Below, in pieces: positions 50,783 through 59,001 of a stretch of 64,000 bases of DNA. The position numbers were made by a program, and so were the translations under genes. This DNA is from Streptomyces sp. PTY087I2 (GTDB taxonomy: Bacteria; Actinomycetota; Actinomycetes; Streptomycetales; Streptomycetaceae). The notes under the pieces are model-generated. The model did not search any database. It was not told the DNA's origin and worked only from the letters and a program-made list of their open reading frames with translations. The stretch spans positions 25,477 through 89,476 of the forward strand of contig NZ_LZRD01000030.1 of the NCBI RefSeq assembly GCF_001687325.1. The letters run 5' to 3'. Position 1 is the stretch's first letter. Every line of letters begins with the position of its first letter.

Positions 50783-51580
50783 TTACTGCTTGTCGAACTT
50801 GTGCGGGGACGACTGCTGCGACTGCTGTGAACCGTCCTGGGCGCCGCCCTCGATGGCCTGCTGCGAGGACGAGGAACCGCCGGCCAGCTCGGCCTTCATG
50901 CGCTGGAGCTCCAGCTCCACGTCGCTGCCGCCGGAGATCCGGTCCAGCTCGGCGGCGATGTCGTCCTTCGCCGTGCCGGTCGGGTCGTCCAGGGCGCCGG
51001 AGGCGAGCAGCTCGTCGATGGCGCCGGCCCGCGCCTGGAGCTGCTGCGTCTTGTCCTCGGCCCGCTGGATCGCGAGGCCGACGTCGCCCATCTCCTCGGA
51101 GATGCCGGAGAAGGCCTCGCCGATCCGGGTCTGGGCCTGGGCCGCCGTGTAGGTGGCCTTGATGGTCTCCTTCTTCGTGCGGAAGGCGTCGACCTTGGCC
51201 TGGAGGCGCTGGGCCGCGAGGGTGAGCTTCTCCTCCTCGCCCTGCAACGTGGTGTGCTGCGTCTCCAGGTCGGTGACCTGCTGCTGGAGGGCGGCGCGCC
51301 GTGACAGCGCCTCGCGCGCCAGGTCCTCACGGCCCAGCGCCAGCGCCTTGCGGCCCTGGTCCTCCAGCTTGGACGACTGGCCCTGCAACTGGTTCAGCTG
51401 CAACTCCAGGCGCTTGCGGGACGTCGCCACGTCGGCGACGCCGCGACGCACCTTCTGAAGCAGCTCCAGCTGCTTCTGATACGAGTAATCGAGGGTCTCG
51501 CGCGGATCCTCGGCCCGGTCAAGGGCCTTGTTTGCCTTCGCGCGGAAGATCATCCCCATACGCTTCATGACACCGCTCAT
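50783..51580 (-). CDS. pspA: PspA/IM30-family envelope-stress protein
   Basis: A 265-residue ESCRT-III-like coiled-coil protein that forms rods on stressed membranes. Residues 1-25 (MSGVMKRMGMIFRAKANKAL) give the amphipathic membrane-binding helix; 30-190 form the long coiled coil (QKQLELLQKVRRGVADVATS and on); the C-terminal 70 residues are disordered with a Ser/Gln-rich end (QQSQQSSPHKFDKQ). I start at ATG 51580; a second ATG at 51568 is possible. The 330 bases upstream, shared with a DUF3043 gene, hold its promoter. It precedes pspAA. Confidence 0.93.
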   Translation of the reverse strand: MSGVMKRMGMIFRAKANKALDRAEDPRETLDYSYQKQLELLQKVRRGVADVATSRKRLELQLNQLQGQSSKLEDQGRKALALGREDLAREALSRRAALQQQVTDLETQHTTLQGEEEKLTLAAQRLQAKVDAFRTKKETIKATYTAAQAQTRIGEAFSGISEEMGDVGLAIQRAEDKTQQLQARAGAIDELLASGALDDPTGTAKDDIAAELDRISGGSDVELELQRMKAELAGGSSSSQQAIEGGAQDGSQQSQQSSPHKFDKQ

Positions 51581-51909
51581 GGGCTTCGCGCGCCCCCTTC
51601 TGACGGACTGAGCTCCAGCACTCCCGATAGAACCCACAGTACGGGCCCTGCCTCTATTACCGCACTGTTCGGACGCGGATGTGCTCCTCCCCAAGGACGA
51701 CTGCGTCCGGCGAACGCTCCCGCCCAGGGTGTAGGTGAGGCCCCGGGACCGTCCCCGACGGACTGCCGGACCGGCCCGTGACGGGCTTCGGAACAGCCGG
51801 TAAACGCCCGTATCGGCCGGTCGGGGCCCTTGTGGGCACCCGCTCCGTTGCCGGATCGTGCCCGCCCGGGGCACCGGGTCGGCGCGCCGACCCCGTACCC
51901 TTGGGTTTT
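51581..51909. other. Divergent intergenic region between pspA and the DUF3043 gene
   Basis: No gene of credible coding character fits here. It holds a perfect 18-bp palindrome GGGTCGGCGCGCCGACCC at 51876-51893, three bases before TACCCT (51896-51901), which looks like a -10 box placed eight bases ahead of the DUF3043 GTG. This suggests a leaderless transcript with an operator over the -35/-10 spacer. The pspA promoter must lie at the other side; I could not place it. Confidence 0.5.
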
Positions 51910-52509
51910 GTGTTCCGTAGCCGTGCCAAGACAGAGAAGGCCCCCACCGACAAGGTGACGGCGGACCTCTCCCAGCAGCCCCGCGACCCGCAGGCTCCCA
52001 AGGGTCGCCCCACCCCCAAGCGCAGCGAGGCCCAGTCGCAGCGGCGGCGTGCCGCGTCCGCGGCGCCCGCCGACCGCAAGGCGGCCATGAAGCGCCAGCG
52101 CGAAGCGCGCCGCGCCGACCTGGCCCGCCAGCGTGAGGCACTGGCGAGCGGTAAGGAGCAGTACCTCCCGGTCCGCGACAAGGGCCCGGTCCGGCGCTTC
52201 GTCCGCGACTACGTGGACTCGCGCTTCTGCGTCGCCGAGTGGTTCCTGCCGCTCGCCGTGATCATCCTGATCCTCAGCGTGATCCAGGTGCAGAACATCC
52301 AGAGCATCTCGCTGCTGCTGTGGCTCGGTGTGATCATCCTGATCGTGATCGACTCGATCGGTCTGTCGTTCCGCCTGAGGAAGCAGCTCCGCGAGCGCTT
52401 CCCGGACACGCCGAAGCGCGGCGCCGTGGCGTACGGCCTGATGCGCACGCTCCAGATGCGCCGGCTGCGGCTGCCGAAGCCGCAGGTCAAGCGCGGAGAG
52501 CGGCCCTGA
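51910..52509 (+). CDS. DUF3043 membrane protein
   Basis: A 199-residue DUF3043 protein. A lysine/arginine/alanine-rich cytoplasmic arm (1-105) is followed by two hydrophobic segments (about 112-132 and 138-155) and a basic tail rich in RMRRLRLPKPQ. The family is actinobacterial and of unknown function. The GTG at 51910 is probably the start of a leaderless message, since TACCCT lies eight bases away and no Shine-Dalgarno exists; an upstream 44-codon extension in frame is not supported. The end overlaps the methyltransferase start. M. tuberculosis Rv2206 is the likely counterpart by position. Confidence 0.87.
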   Translation: MFRSRAKTEKAPTDKVTADLSQQPRDPQAPKGRPTPKRSEAQSQRRRAASAAPADRKAAMKRQREARRADLARQREALASGKEQYLPVRDKGPVRRFVRDYVDSRFCVAEWFLPLAVIILILSVIQVQNIQSISLLLWLGVIILIVIDSIGLSFRLRKQLRERFPDTPKRGAVAYGLMRTLQMRRLRLPKPQVKRGERP

Positions 52510-53300
52510 GCACGGAGGCCTCCGGCTTCACCGGGGTCTCCTCGGCACGGCCGGCGGGTCTCGGCGGCGTACGCGACACGGTCCGTCAGGAGCTGGTCGC
52601 CCGGCAGCTGGACGAGCAGATAGCCGGACGGTTCCCGGTGGGCCGTCGGCTGCGCGTCCTGGACGTCGGCATGGGCCGGGGCACCCAGGCGCTGCGCCTC
52701 GCGCGGGCCGGTCATTCGGTGACCGGGCTGGAGTCGGACGCGAAGATGCTGGCCTCGGCCCGGGCGGCCCTGGCGGGCGAGCCGGAGGGCATCCGGGAGC
52801 GGGTCCGGCTGATCGAGGGCGACGGCCGGGACACCGGCGTGCACTTCCTGCCCGGCAGCTTCGACGTGGTGCTGTGCCACGGCGTCCTGATGTACGTCGA
52901 GGAGCCGGACCCGATGCTGGCCGGGCTCGCCCGGATGCTGGCACCGGGCGGTCTGCTCTCCCTGCTCGTACGGAACGCGGACGCGCTCGCGATGCGCCCG
53001 GGGCTCGCCGGTGACTTCGGTGCGGCCCTGACCGCCTTCGACACCGCCGCGTACACCGACCGCCTCGGCCTCACCGTGCGCGCGGACCGGCTCGACGCCC
53101 TGCGCGCCACGCTCGCCGGAATCGCCGCGCCGCTGCACGCCTGGTACGGGGTGCGGGTCTTCACGGACAACGTCGGCGACGACGTGGAGCTGCCGGCCGA
53201 GGAGCTGGAGCGGGTCCTGACCCTGGAGGACCGGGCCGGGCGGACCGACCCGTACCGGGGTGTGGCGGCGCTGCTGCATCTGTGCGGGGTGCGCGGCTAG
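52506..53300 (+). CDS. Class I SAM-dependent methyltransferase, apparent CTG start
   Basis: A 264-residue methyltransferase. SAM motif I is VLDVGMGRGTQALRLA near 60, motif II-like acidic region near 80 (LESDAKML), and motif IV-like FDVVLCHGVLMYVEEP. The N-terminus is SSARPAGLGGVRDTVRQELV, a DNA-like tail. The start is notable: the only codon giving a sensible start with a ribosome site (GGAGAG at 52495-52500, five bases before) is CTG 52506, which overlaps the DUF3043 stop as CTGA, in the place where ATGA or GTGA is usual. I infer a rare CTG start. Target unknown. Confidence 0.85.
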   Translation: MSTEASGFTGVSSARPAGLGGVRDTVRQELVARQLDEQIAGRFPVGRRLRVLDVGMGRGTQALRLARAGHSVTGLESDAKMLASARAALAGEPEGIRERVRLIEGDGRDTGVHFLPGSFDVVLCHGVLMYVEEPDPMLAGLARMLAPGGLLSLLVRNADALAMRPGLAGDFGAALTAFDTAAYTDRLGLTVRADRLDALRATLAGIAAPLHAWYGVRVFTDNVGDDVELPAEELERVLTLEDRAGRTDPYRGVAALLHLCGVRG

Positions 53301-53370
53301 CCGGAGGGCGGCGGGCCCGTTCGGCCCATCAGCAGGGGCACCCGTACGGGCCGGGCCCCAGACTCCGGAT

Positions 53371-54459
53371 ATGGACGCATCCCCCTCCCGCAGCCGGGCG
53401 CGCAGGCTGCTGCTCCCCCTGTCCGCGGCCGTCTGCGCCATCGCCCTGGCCGGCGGCTGCTCCGGTACGGATCCGGCGGCCCCGGCCCCCGAGGCCAGCG
53501 CGTCGGGCACGGCGCAGGGTGCGGTGAAGCGCGCCCCCGACGATCTGGAGAACGCCTACCGGAACGTCATCAACGACGTGCTGCCGTCGGTGGTGCAGAT
53601 CGACGCCTCGGAGGGGCTCGGCTCCGGGATCGTGTACGACGACAAGGGGCACATCGTCACCAATGCCCATGTGGTCGGTGACGAGAAGAAGTTCAAGGTC
53701 AGCGTCGCCACCGGGGAGGCGGTGCTGAGCGCCACGCTGGTCTCCTCCTACCCGGAGCAGGACCTGGCCGTGATCAAGCTCGACGAGGTGCCGGACGGGC
53801 TGCGGGCCGCGAAGTTCGGCGACGCGGAGAAGGTCGAGGTCGGGCAGATCGTCCTGGCGATGGGCTCGCCGCTGGGGCTGTCCAGCAGCGTCACCCAGGG
53901 CATCGTCTCCGCGCTCGGCCGGACCGTGAGCGAGAGCCGCGCGGGCGGGGGCACGGGCGCGACGATCGCCAACATGGTGCAGACGTCCGCGGCGATCAAC
54001 CCGGGCAACAGCGGCGGTGCGCTGGTGAACCTCGACAGTCAGGTGATCGGCATCCCGACCCTGGCCGCGACCGACCCGCAGATGGGCGACAGCGCGGCGC
54101 CGGGCATCGGCTTCGCGATCCCCGTGTCGATGGTGAAGACGGTCGCCGACCAGATCATCAAGGACGGCAAGGTCACCGACTCCGGCCGGGCCGCGCTGAA
54201 CATCACCGGCCGCACGGTCGTCGACGCCGACTACCGCCCCGCCGGGGTGGCGCTGGTCAGCGTGGAGCGGGGCGGGGCCGCGGACAAGGCGGGGCTGAAG
54301 CCCGGGGACACGATCACGAAGATCGGTGACACCCCGGTCACCACGATCACCTCGCTCTCCGAGGCGCTGGCGGGCGACAAGCCGGGCCAGAAGGTGACGG
54401 TGACGTACACGCGCGACGGCGACAGCCGGACGGCGGAGGTCACGCTCGGGGAGATCTGA
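53371..54459 (+). CDS. HtrA/DegP-like serine protease lipoprotein with PDZ domain
   Basis: A 362-residue surface protease. Lipobox at Cys30 (LAGGC); trypsin-like domain with His100 (TNAHVV), Asp131 (DLAVIK) and Ser214 (GNSGGA); then a PDZ domain (about 275-362) with RGGAADKAGLKPGD and IGDTPVTT. This is the DegP/HtrA envelope quality-control type, here tethered as a lipoprotein. Start is ATG 53371, with no strong Shine-Dalgarno. It follows the methyltransferase by 70 bases and ends at a very strong terminator. It may act with PspA in envelope stress, inferred from proximity. Confidence 0.92.
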   Translation: MDASPSRSRARRLLLPLSAAVCAIALAGGCSGTDPAAPAPEASASGTAQGAVKRAPDDLENAYRNVINDVLPSVVQIDASEGLGSGIVYDDKGHIVTNAHVVGDEKKFKVSVATGEAVLSATLVSSYPEQDLAVIKLDEVPDGLRAAKFGDAEKVEVGQIVLAMGSPLGLSSSVTQGIVSALGRTVSESRAGGGTGATIANMVQTSAAINPGNSGGALVNLDSQVIGIPTLAATDPQMGDSAAPGIGFAIPVSMVKTVADQIIKDGKVTDSGRAALNITGRTVVDADYRPAGVALVSVERGGAADKAGLKPGDTITKIGDTPVTTITSLSEALAGDKPGQKVTVTYTRDGDSRTAEVTLGEI

Positions 54460-54471
54460 GCCCCCGGAGTC

Positions 54472-54510
54472 CGAAAGGGGCGGTACGGGTTTCCCGTACC
54501 GCCCCTTTCG
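54472..54510. terminator. Terminator after HtrA-like protease
   Basis: Perfect 18-bp stem (54472-54489 and 54493-54510), three-base TTT loop, in the convergent gap before a small minus-strand gene. Confidence 0.9.
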
Positions 54511-54522
54511 ACCGCTCGCGCG

Positions 54523-54732
54523 TCAGGCGCCGTCGGCCTGAAGGCTCATCGGGCCGTAGATCTTGGTGGTGTCCTCGAAGAGCGTCACCTGTGCGGCACC
54601 GCCCTCCAGGAGCTCTTTCCAGTACTCACCGATCCAGGACTCCGCGTCGCCCTGGGTGGTGAACTCCTCCGGCTGCAACGCCGGCTCCGTCTCCGTACCG
54701 TCGGACTTCTCGAACCGCCACGTCCACGCCAT
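54523..54732 (-). CDS. Small conserved protein, 69 residues
   Basis: A 69-residue protein with WTWRFEKSDG at the start, a beta-alpha-beta pattern and the segment GDAESWIGEYWKELLEGGAAQV, ending with PMSLQADGA. The ATG has an excellent AGGAGG five bases upstream, and codon use is typical. No domain recognised. Divergent from the PhnP-like/CobU fusion gene, with an 80-base gap. Confidence 0.75.
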   Translation of the reverse strand: MAWTWRFEKSDGTETEPALQPEEFTTQGDAESWIGEYWKELLEGGAAQVTLFEDTTKIYGPMSLQADGA

Positions 54733-54811
54733 GTCCGCCTCCTGGGTCGCGTTGCTGCTCCGCAGCCTAGCCGGGCGCGCACCTGACCGGGGGACACGGG
54801 AGGATCAAGGG

Positions 54812-56014
54812 GTGGAACTGACACTGCTCGGCACCGGAGCCCCCGACGGGCTGCCGCGCCCCTCCTGCCCCTGTGCGGTCTGCGCATCGGCCCGCGGCCC
54901 GTGGGCGCGGGCCGCGACGGCGTTGCTGGTCGACGACGCGCTGCTGCTCGACCTCACCCCCGGCGCGATGTTCGCGGCCGCCCGTGCGGGGCATTCGCTG
55001 AGCGCGGTCCGCCAGGTGCTGCTGACCCACCCGCACGACGGGCCCGCCGTCGAACTGCCCGCCCTGCTGCCGCCCGCCGCGCGGGTCCCGGACGGCCAGG
55101 TCCTGACGCTGATCAGCGGGCACCGGGTCCGGGCGGTGGCGATGGACGCCCCGGGGACGGGTTACGAGGTGACCTCCCCGGAGGGCGAGCGGCTGCTGTA
55201 CCTGCCGCCGGGCGCCGCCCCCGCCGGGCTGCCCGAGCGGGTGGAGCGGCCGTACGAGATGGTCGTCCTCGATGTGATCGGGCGCCCCGACGCGGTGGCC
55301 CGGCTGCGGGCGGCCGACGCGGTGGGCCCGACGACCGAGGTGATCGCGGTCCATCTGGACCATGACGCCCCGCCGGGCCCGGCGCTGGAGCGGCGGCTCG
55401 CGGCGGCCGGGGCGCGGGCGGTGCCGGACGGGACGACGCTGGTGGTGGGCGAGTACCACGCGGTGCCGGACGTGCCGCGCCGGGTGCTGGTGACAGGGGG
55501 CGCGCGGTCGGGGAAGTCGCTGGAGGCGGAGCAGCGTCTGGAGACGTTCCCCGAGGTGGTGTACGTGGCGACCGGCGGCCGCCGCGACGGGGACCCGGAG
55601 TGGGCGGCTCGGATCGGACTGCACCGGGAGCGCCGGCCGGGCGTCTGGCGGACCGAGGAGACCTGCGAACTCACGGGGCTGCTGGGGGCGGACGGGCCGC
55701 CGCTGCTGATCGACTGCCTGTCGCTGTGGCTGACCGACGCGATGGACCGGGTGGGGGCCTGGGAGGACGAGCGGTGGCGCGACGGCGGCGAGGCGGCGTT
55801 GCGGGAGCGGGTCGCGGAGCTGGTGGCCGCGGTGCGGGAAACCCGGCGGCAGGTGGTGCTGGTGACCAACGAGGTGGGGTCGGGGGTGGTCCCGGCGACG
55901 GCGGCGGGGCGGCGGTTCCGGGACGAGCTGGGGCGGCTGAACGCGGCGGTGGCGGCCGAGTGCGAGCAGGTGCTGCTGGTGGCGGCGGGGCAGGTGCTGG
56001 TGCTGCGGGGGTGA
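54812..56014 (+). CDS. cobU: PhnP-like metallo-hydrolase domain fused to adenosylcobinamide kinase CobU
   Basis: A 400-residue fusion. Residues 1-215 resemble PhnP-type metallo-beta-lactamases (GTGAPDGLPRPSCPCAVC and R-rich segment), but the metal motif reads THPHDG at 72-77 in place of HxHxDH, so the site is degenerate. Residues 223-400 are CobU/CobP: P-loop GGARSGKS (229-236), CLSLWLTDAM, and VTNEVGSGVVP. The second half phosphorylates adenosylcobinamide and makes the GDP form, the late cobalamin step before CobS. GTG 54812 follows GGGAGG at the right distance; the frame open 83 codons further upstream is antisense to another gene. Confidence 0.9.
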   Translation: MELTLLGTGAPDGLPRPSCPCAVCASARGPWARAATALLVDDALLLDLTPGAMFAAARAGHSLSAVRQVLLTHPHDGPAVELPALLPPAARVPDGQVLTLISGHRVRAVAMDAPGTGYEVTSPEGERLLYLPPGAAPAGLPERVERPYEMVVLDVIGRPDAVARLRAADAVGPTTEVIAVHLDHDAPPGPALERRLAAAGARAVPDGTTLVVGEYHAVPDVPRRVLVTGGARSGKSLEAEQRLETFPEVVYVATGGRRDGDPEWAARIGLHRERRPGVWRTEETCELTGLLGADGPPLLIDCLSLWLTDAMDRVGAWEDERWRDGGEAALRERVAELVAAVRETRRQVVLVTNEVGSGVVPATAAGRRFRDELGRLNAAVAAECEQVLLVAAGQVLVLRG

Positions 56015-56197
56015 AGGGGGGCGGCAGCGGGTGAGGGGGTGCCAGTGCTCGGGCCTGCGGCTCCCGTGGGGTACGGGCGTGGCCGGTTCCGCCGCTCGCG
56101 GCCCGTCCCGTCTCCGGGGCTGACCGGTACTGTTCCGGGCGGGGGCCCGCAGGGTTCCCGGACCGGACCGACCTGACGACCCGCGAGGCAGACCTCC

Positions 56198-57313
56198 GTG
56201 AACCTGGACGACTTCTCCGACCTGATCCAACGCCCCGACGGGGGTGTGCGGCGCGATGCCGAGGAGCGGCGCGAGCGGCTGACCGTCCCTCCGGGAGCGC
56301 TCGGGCGCCTGGACGAGCTGGGCGAGTGGCTCAGCGCCGCGCAGCAGTCCGTGCCGGTCAAGGCCGTCGAGCAGCCGCGCCTGGTGCTCTTCGCCGGTGA
56401 CCACGGGGTGGCGGAGCTGGGTGTCTCGGGCCGGCCGGCGGGCGGCGCGTACGAGCTGGTGCGGGCCGTCCTGGACGGGGCGAGCCCGACCGCCGTGCTG
56501 GCCCGGCGGTTCTCGGTGCCCACGCGGATCGTGGACGTATCGCTGGACTGCGATCCGGAGCTGCTGCCCGAGTCCGTGGTGCGGCACCGGGTGCGACGGG
56601 GTTCGGGGCGGATCGACGTCGAGGACGCGATGACCGCACAGGAGGCCGAGCAGGCGATCCGCCTCGGTGTGGCGATCGCCGACGAGGAGGCGGACTCCGG
56701 CACCGATCTGGTGGTGCTCGGCGACCTCAGCGTGGGCGGTACGACGGCCGCGGCCACCCTGGTCGCCGCCCTCTGCGGAACGGACGCCTCCGTGGTGACC
56801 GGGCGCGGTGGTGCGGGCATCGACGACCTGGCGTGGATGCGTAAGTGCGCGGCGATCCGGGACGCGTTGCGCCGGGCCCGGCCGGTGCTGGGCGACCAGG
56901 TGGAGCTGCTGGCCACGTCGGGCGGGGCGGATCTGGCGGCGATGACGGGGTTCCTGTTGCAGAGCGCGGTGCGCCGGATGCCGGTGATCCTGGACGGGGT
57001 GGTCTCGGCGGCCTGCGCGCTGGTGGCGCAGCGGGCGGCGTTCCGGGCGCCGGACTGGTGGCTGGCCGGCCAGGTCAGCGGGGAGCCCGCGCAGTCGAAG
57101 GCGCTGGACCGGATGGCGCTGACCCCGCTGCTGGACCACGGGGTGACGGTGGGCGAGGGCAGCGGTGCGCTGCTGGCCCTGCCGCTGGTGCAGGCCGCGG
57201 CGGCGCTGGCCGCCGAACTCCCGGAGCGCGAGCCGGAGAAGGCCGAGGAGGACGAGGGAGAGGGAGCAGAGGCGTCGGAGTCCGAGGAGGCGGCGGCCGT
57301 CGACCGGTCCTGA
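56198..57313 (+). CDS. cobT: Nicotinate-nucleotide-dimethylbenzimidazole phosphoribosyltransferase
   Basis: A 371-residue CobT that makes alpha-ribazole phosphate for the lower ligand of cobalamin. Signature positions include LVLFAGDHGVAELG near 65, LGDLSVGGTTAAATL, and the catalytic glutamate in GEGSGA near 325. The C-terminal 35 residues are acidic (EEDEGEGAEASESEE) and disordered, a local extension. GTG start. It follows cobU by 184 bases with no B12 box visible between, so it may be constitutive or co-transcribed. CobS is 1.7 kb further, past two membrane-protein genes. Confidence 0.94.
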   Translation: MNLDDFSDLIQRPDGGVRRDAEERRERLTVPPGALGRLDELGEWLSAAQQSVPVKAVEQPRLVLFAGDHGVAELGVSGRPAGGAYELVRAVLDGASPTAVLARRFSVPTRIVDVSLDCDPELLPESVVRHRVRRGSGRIDVEDAMTAQEAEQAIRLGVAIADEEADSGTDLVVLGDLSVGGTTAAATLVAALCGTDASVVTGRGGAGIDDLAWMRKCAAIRDALRRARPVLGDQVELLATSGGADLAAMTGFLLQSAVRRMPVILDGVVSAACALVAQRAAFRAPDWWLAGQVSGEPAQSKALDRMALTPLLDHGVTVGEGSGALLALPLVQAAAALAAELPEREPEKAEEDEGEGAEASESEEAAAVDRS

Positions 57314-57401
57314 GGGCCGCTCCCCCACCGCGCGGACGAGATCGGCGTCACCCCGATGCCGCTCAACTTCGTGCCGCCCCGGTCCGTCTTCGGAAGGGAT
57401 C

Positions 57402-57431
57402 CGACCGACGAACCGACCGAACGACCGACCG
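57402..57431 (+). repeat. Short tandem repeat, three 10-base units
   Basis: CGACCGACGA, ACCGACCGAA and CGACCGACCG run consecutively in the 150-base gap between cobT and the rhomboid-like gene. It is a simple sequence repeat; no role seen. Confidence 0.6.
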
Positions 57432-57463
57432 GGGGCCCTTTCCATGCTGTTCCTGAAGAGCGG

Positions 57464-58201
57464 ATGAACCGTCTCTCCGCGCTGCGCCGGGCGGCGGTAC
57501 GGGAGTGGGGCTCGCTGTTCACCGCCGTACGGCAAGGGCTCGCCGCGCACGGAGTGCGGGCGCTCGCGCTGACGCTGACCGCGGTGGCGCTGACGGCCGT
57601 CGTCCAGGTGACGCAGAACCAGCCCTGGGGCTACGAGCCGGTGCGGAGCCTCGGTGCCGTCCGGGCCGAGGACCCGCTGCCGTCGGCCCTGCTGCGTACC
57701 CCGCTGTCGCTGTTCGTGCCCGCGCTCCATCTGCCGGTGTGGGGTGCGCTGGCCCAGATCCTGCTGGTGTTCGGGGTGGCGGAGGTGTGCCTGGGGCGGT
57801 GGCGCACGCTCGCGGTGGCGTACGGGGCGACGCTGGCCGGGACGCTGTACGCCCGGGTCGGCATCGCCCTCGGGCCGGAGACGTTCCTGGGGCTGCCCGC
57901 CTCCGACGCGCAGGTGGTGGACACCGGTCCGTCGGCGGCGGTCGTCGGGCTCGCGGTGTACGTCTGCCACCAGCGGCGCGCCTGGTTCACCGGGGCGCTG
58001 GTGGTCCTCGCGATGGTGGTGGAGGTCCTGGTCAAGGACAACCTGGCGGGCCGCGAGCATCTGGCCGCGATCGCCGCCGTCCTGGTGGTGTGCGGCGTAC
58101 GGGAGTGGCGCGGGCGGCGGCGCACTGCCCGGGACCCCGGCGCGGCGGTCAGGACTTGGGGCCGGGCGGCAGCGGAACCCGGTCCGGGGCGCCGCCGATG
58201 A
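57464..58201 (+). CDS. Rhomboid-like membrane protein with atypical GPSA motif
   Basis: A 245-residue protein with about six hydrophobic segments. A rhomboid-type order is visible: DTGPSAAVVGLAVY (serine where rhomboids have GxSG), and later a membrane histidine in GREHLAAIAAV. The sequence GPSA lacks the second glycine, so activity is uncertain. The basic N-terminus and ends are cytoplasmic. ATG 57464 has only AAGAG three bases upstream. The 3' end overlaps the convergent gene by 53 bases. A second rhomboid gene, canonical, is at 22.4 kb. Confidence 0.75.
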   Translation: MNRLSALRRAAVREWGSLFTAVRQGLAAHGVRALALTLTAVALTAVVQVTQNQPWGYEPVRSLGAVRAEDPLPSALLRTPLSLFVPALHLPVWGALAQILLVFGVAEVCLGRWRTLAVAYGATLAGTLYARVGIALGPETFLGLPASDAQVVDTGPSAAVVGLAVYVCHQRRAWFTGALVVLAMVVEVLVKDNLAGREHLAAIAAVLVVCGVREWRGRRRTARDPGAAVRTWGRAAAEPGPGRRR

Positions 58202-58913
58202 GGTCCTGGAACTTCCGGCGCGGCCCGGCCCACCGCACATCGTGGTGGTAGGCCCGCAGCATCGCCCGGGAGCGGGTCCGGTGGCGGTGGCGGTAGAAGC
58301 GCCGGGCCCACGGGGACGCGGGGCGGGCCAGCCGGATCGCGCCGACCAGCGCGACGAACGGGACGAGGGTGCCGAGCACCGCCATCCGCAGCTTGCCCTT
58401 GAACAGGCAGATCAGGACGAAGCAGAAGTTGATGACGTACGTCGTGATGACGCCGAGCCTGCCCTGCTGCTCCTCGTCGCTGACGTCGTCGACGCCGAGC
58501 GGGGAGAAGCCCGCCAGGACCAGCAGCACCAGCGAGGCGGTGAGCACCACCACCTCCACGCTCTGGCGCCCCTCCTCGGTCCAGTACACATCGTCCAGGT
58601 GCAGGATCAGGGCGAACTCGTCGAGCACCAGACCGGCCCCCACCCCGAAGATCACCGCGAACACCCCGGCGGCCACCCCGTGCCGCCCGCTGGCCACCGC
58701 GCCGAACCCGCCGACGACGGAGAGGACGACCCCGGGCACCACATGGTGGATGTGCACCCCGCCCGGCGTGATGTTGCGGAACGGGCCCTTCCCGGCGCGG
58801 ATCATGCGGGTGATGGTGCGGGTGATCGCGAAGGTCAGGACGAAGGCGGCCAGCGCGAGGAGCAGCGGCAGCTTGCCCGGCTCCGCGATGTTCTCGTGCC
58901 ACCAGTGACCCAT
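58149..58913 (-). CDS. Integral membrane protein with conserved histidine and acidic motifs
   Basis: A 254-residue protein with six to seven spans. Two polar motifs lie in or near the membrane: TPGGVHIHHVVPG near residue 52 and VLDEFALILHLDDVYWTEEGRQS near 100. HIHH, LDEF and HLDD together look like metal ligands, and such a set suggests an enzyme (a hydroxylase- or hydrolase-like fold), not a structural protein. I prefer ATG 58913 with GGGAG eight bases upstream to GTG 58922. It is not recognised by name. It overlaps the rhomboid-like gene at its end and diverges from cobS. Confidence 0.75.
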   Translation of the reverse strand: MGHWWHENIAEPGKLPLLLALAAFVLTFAITRTITRMIRAGKGPFRNITPGGVHIHHVVPGVVLSVVGGFGAVASGRHGVAAGVFAVIFGVGAGLVLDEFALILHLDDVYWTEEGRQSVEVVVLTASLVLLVLAGFSPLGVDDVSDEEQQGRLGVITTYVINFCFVLICLFKGKLRMAVLGTLVPFVALVGAIRLARPASPWARRFYRHRHRTRSRAMLRAYHHDVRWAGPRRKFQDLIGGAPDRVPLPPGPKS

Positions 58914-58988
58914 GCCACCCACTCCCGATACGTCAGGTTTCGCACAGACAGGCGCGTTTCGCCCAATCTATCCGTGCGGCCCAGCGGC

Positions 58989-58994
58989 TAGCCT
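58989..58994 (+). promoter_or_regulatory. Candidate leaderless -10 box for cobS
   Basis: TAGCCT lies seven bases before the cobS GTG (59002), with no Shine-Dalgarno between. This spacing fits a transcript starting at or near the start codon. Confidence 0.4.
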
Positions 58995-59001
58995 GCGCGC
59001 G

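Noticed and set aside
51778..51909. N-terminal extension of the DUF3043 protein
   Set aside because: No ribosome site, poor composition, and the palindrome/-10 pattern just before GTG 51910.
56015..56197. Cobalamin riboswitch before cobT
   Set aside because: I looked for the conserved B12-box sequence and did not find it; the gap has only GC-rich sequence.
54767..58240. 1157-residue minus-strand frame
   Set aside because: Antisense shadow of the CobU fusion and cobT genes; very Arg/Pro-rich and no domain.
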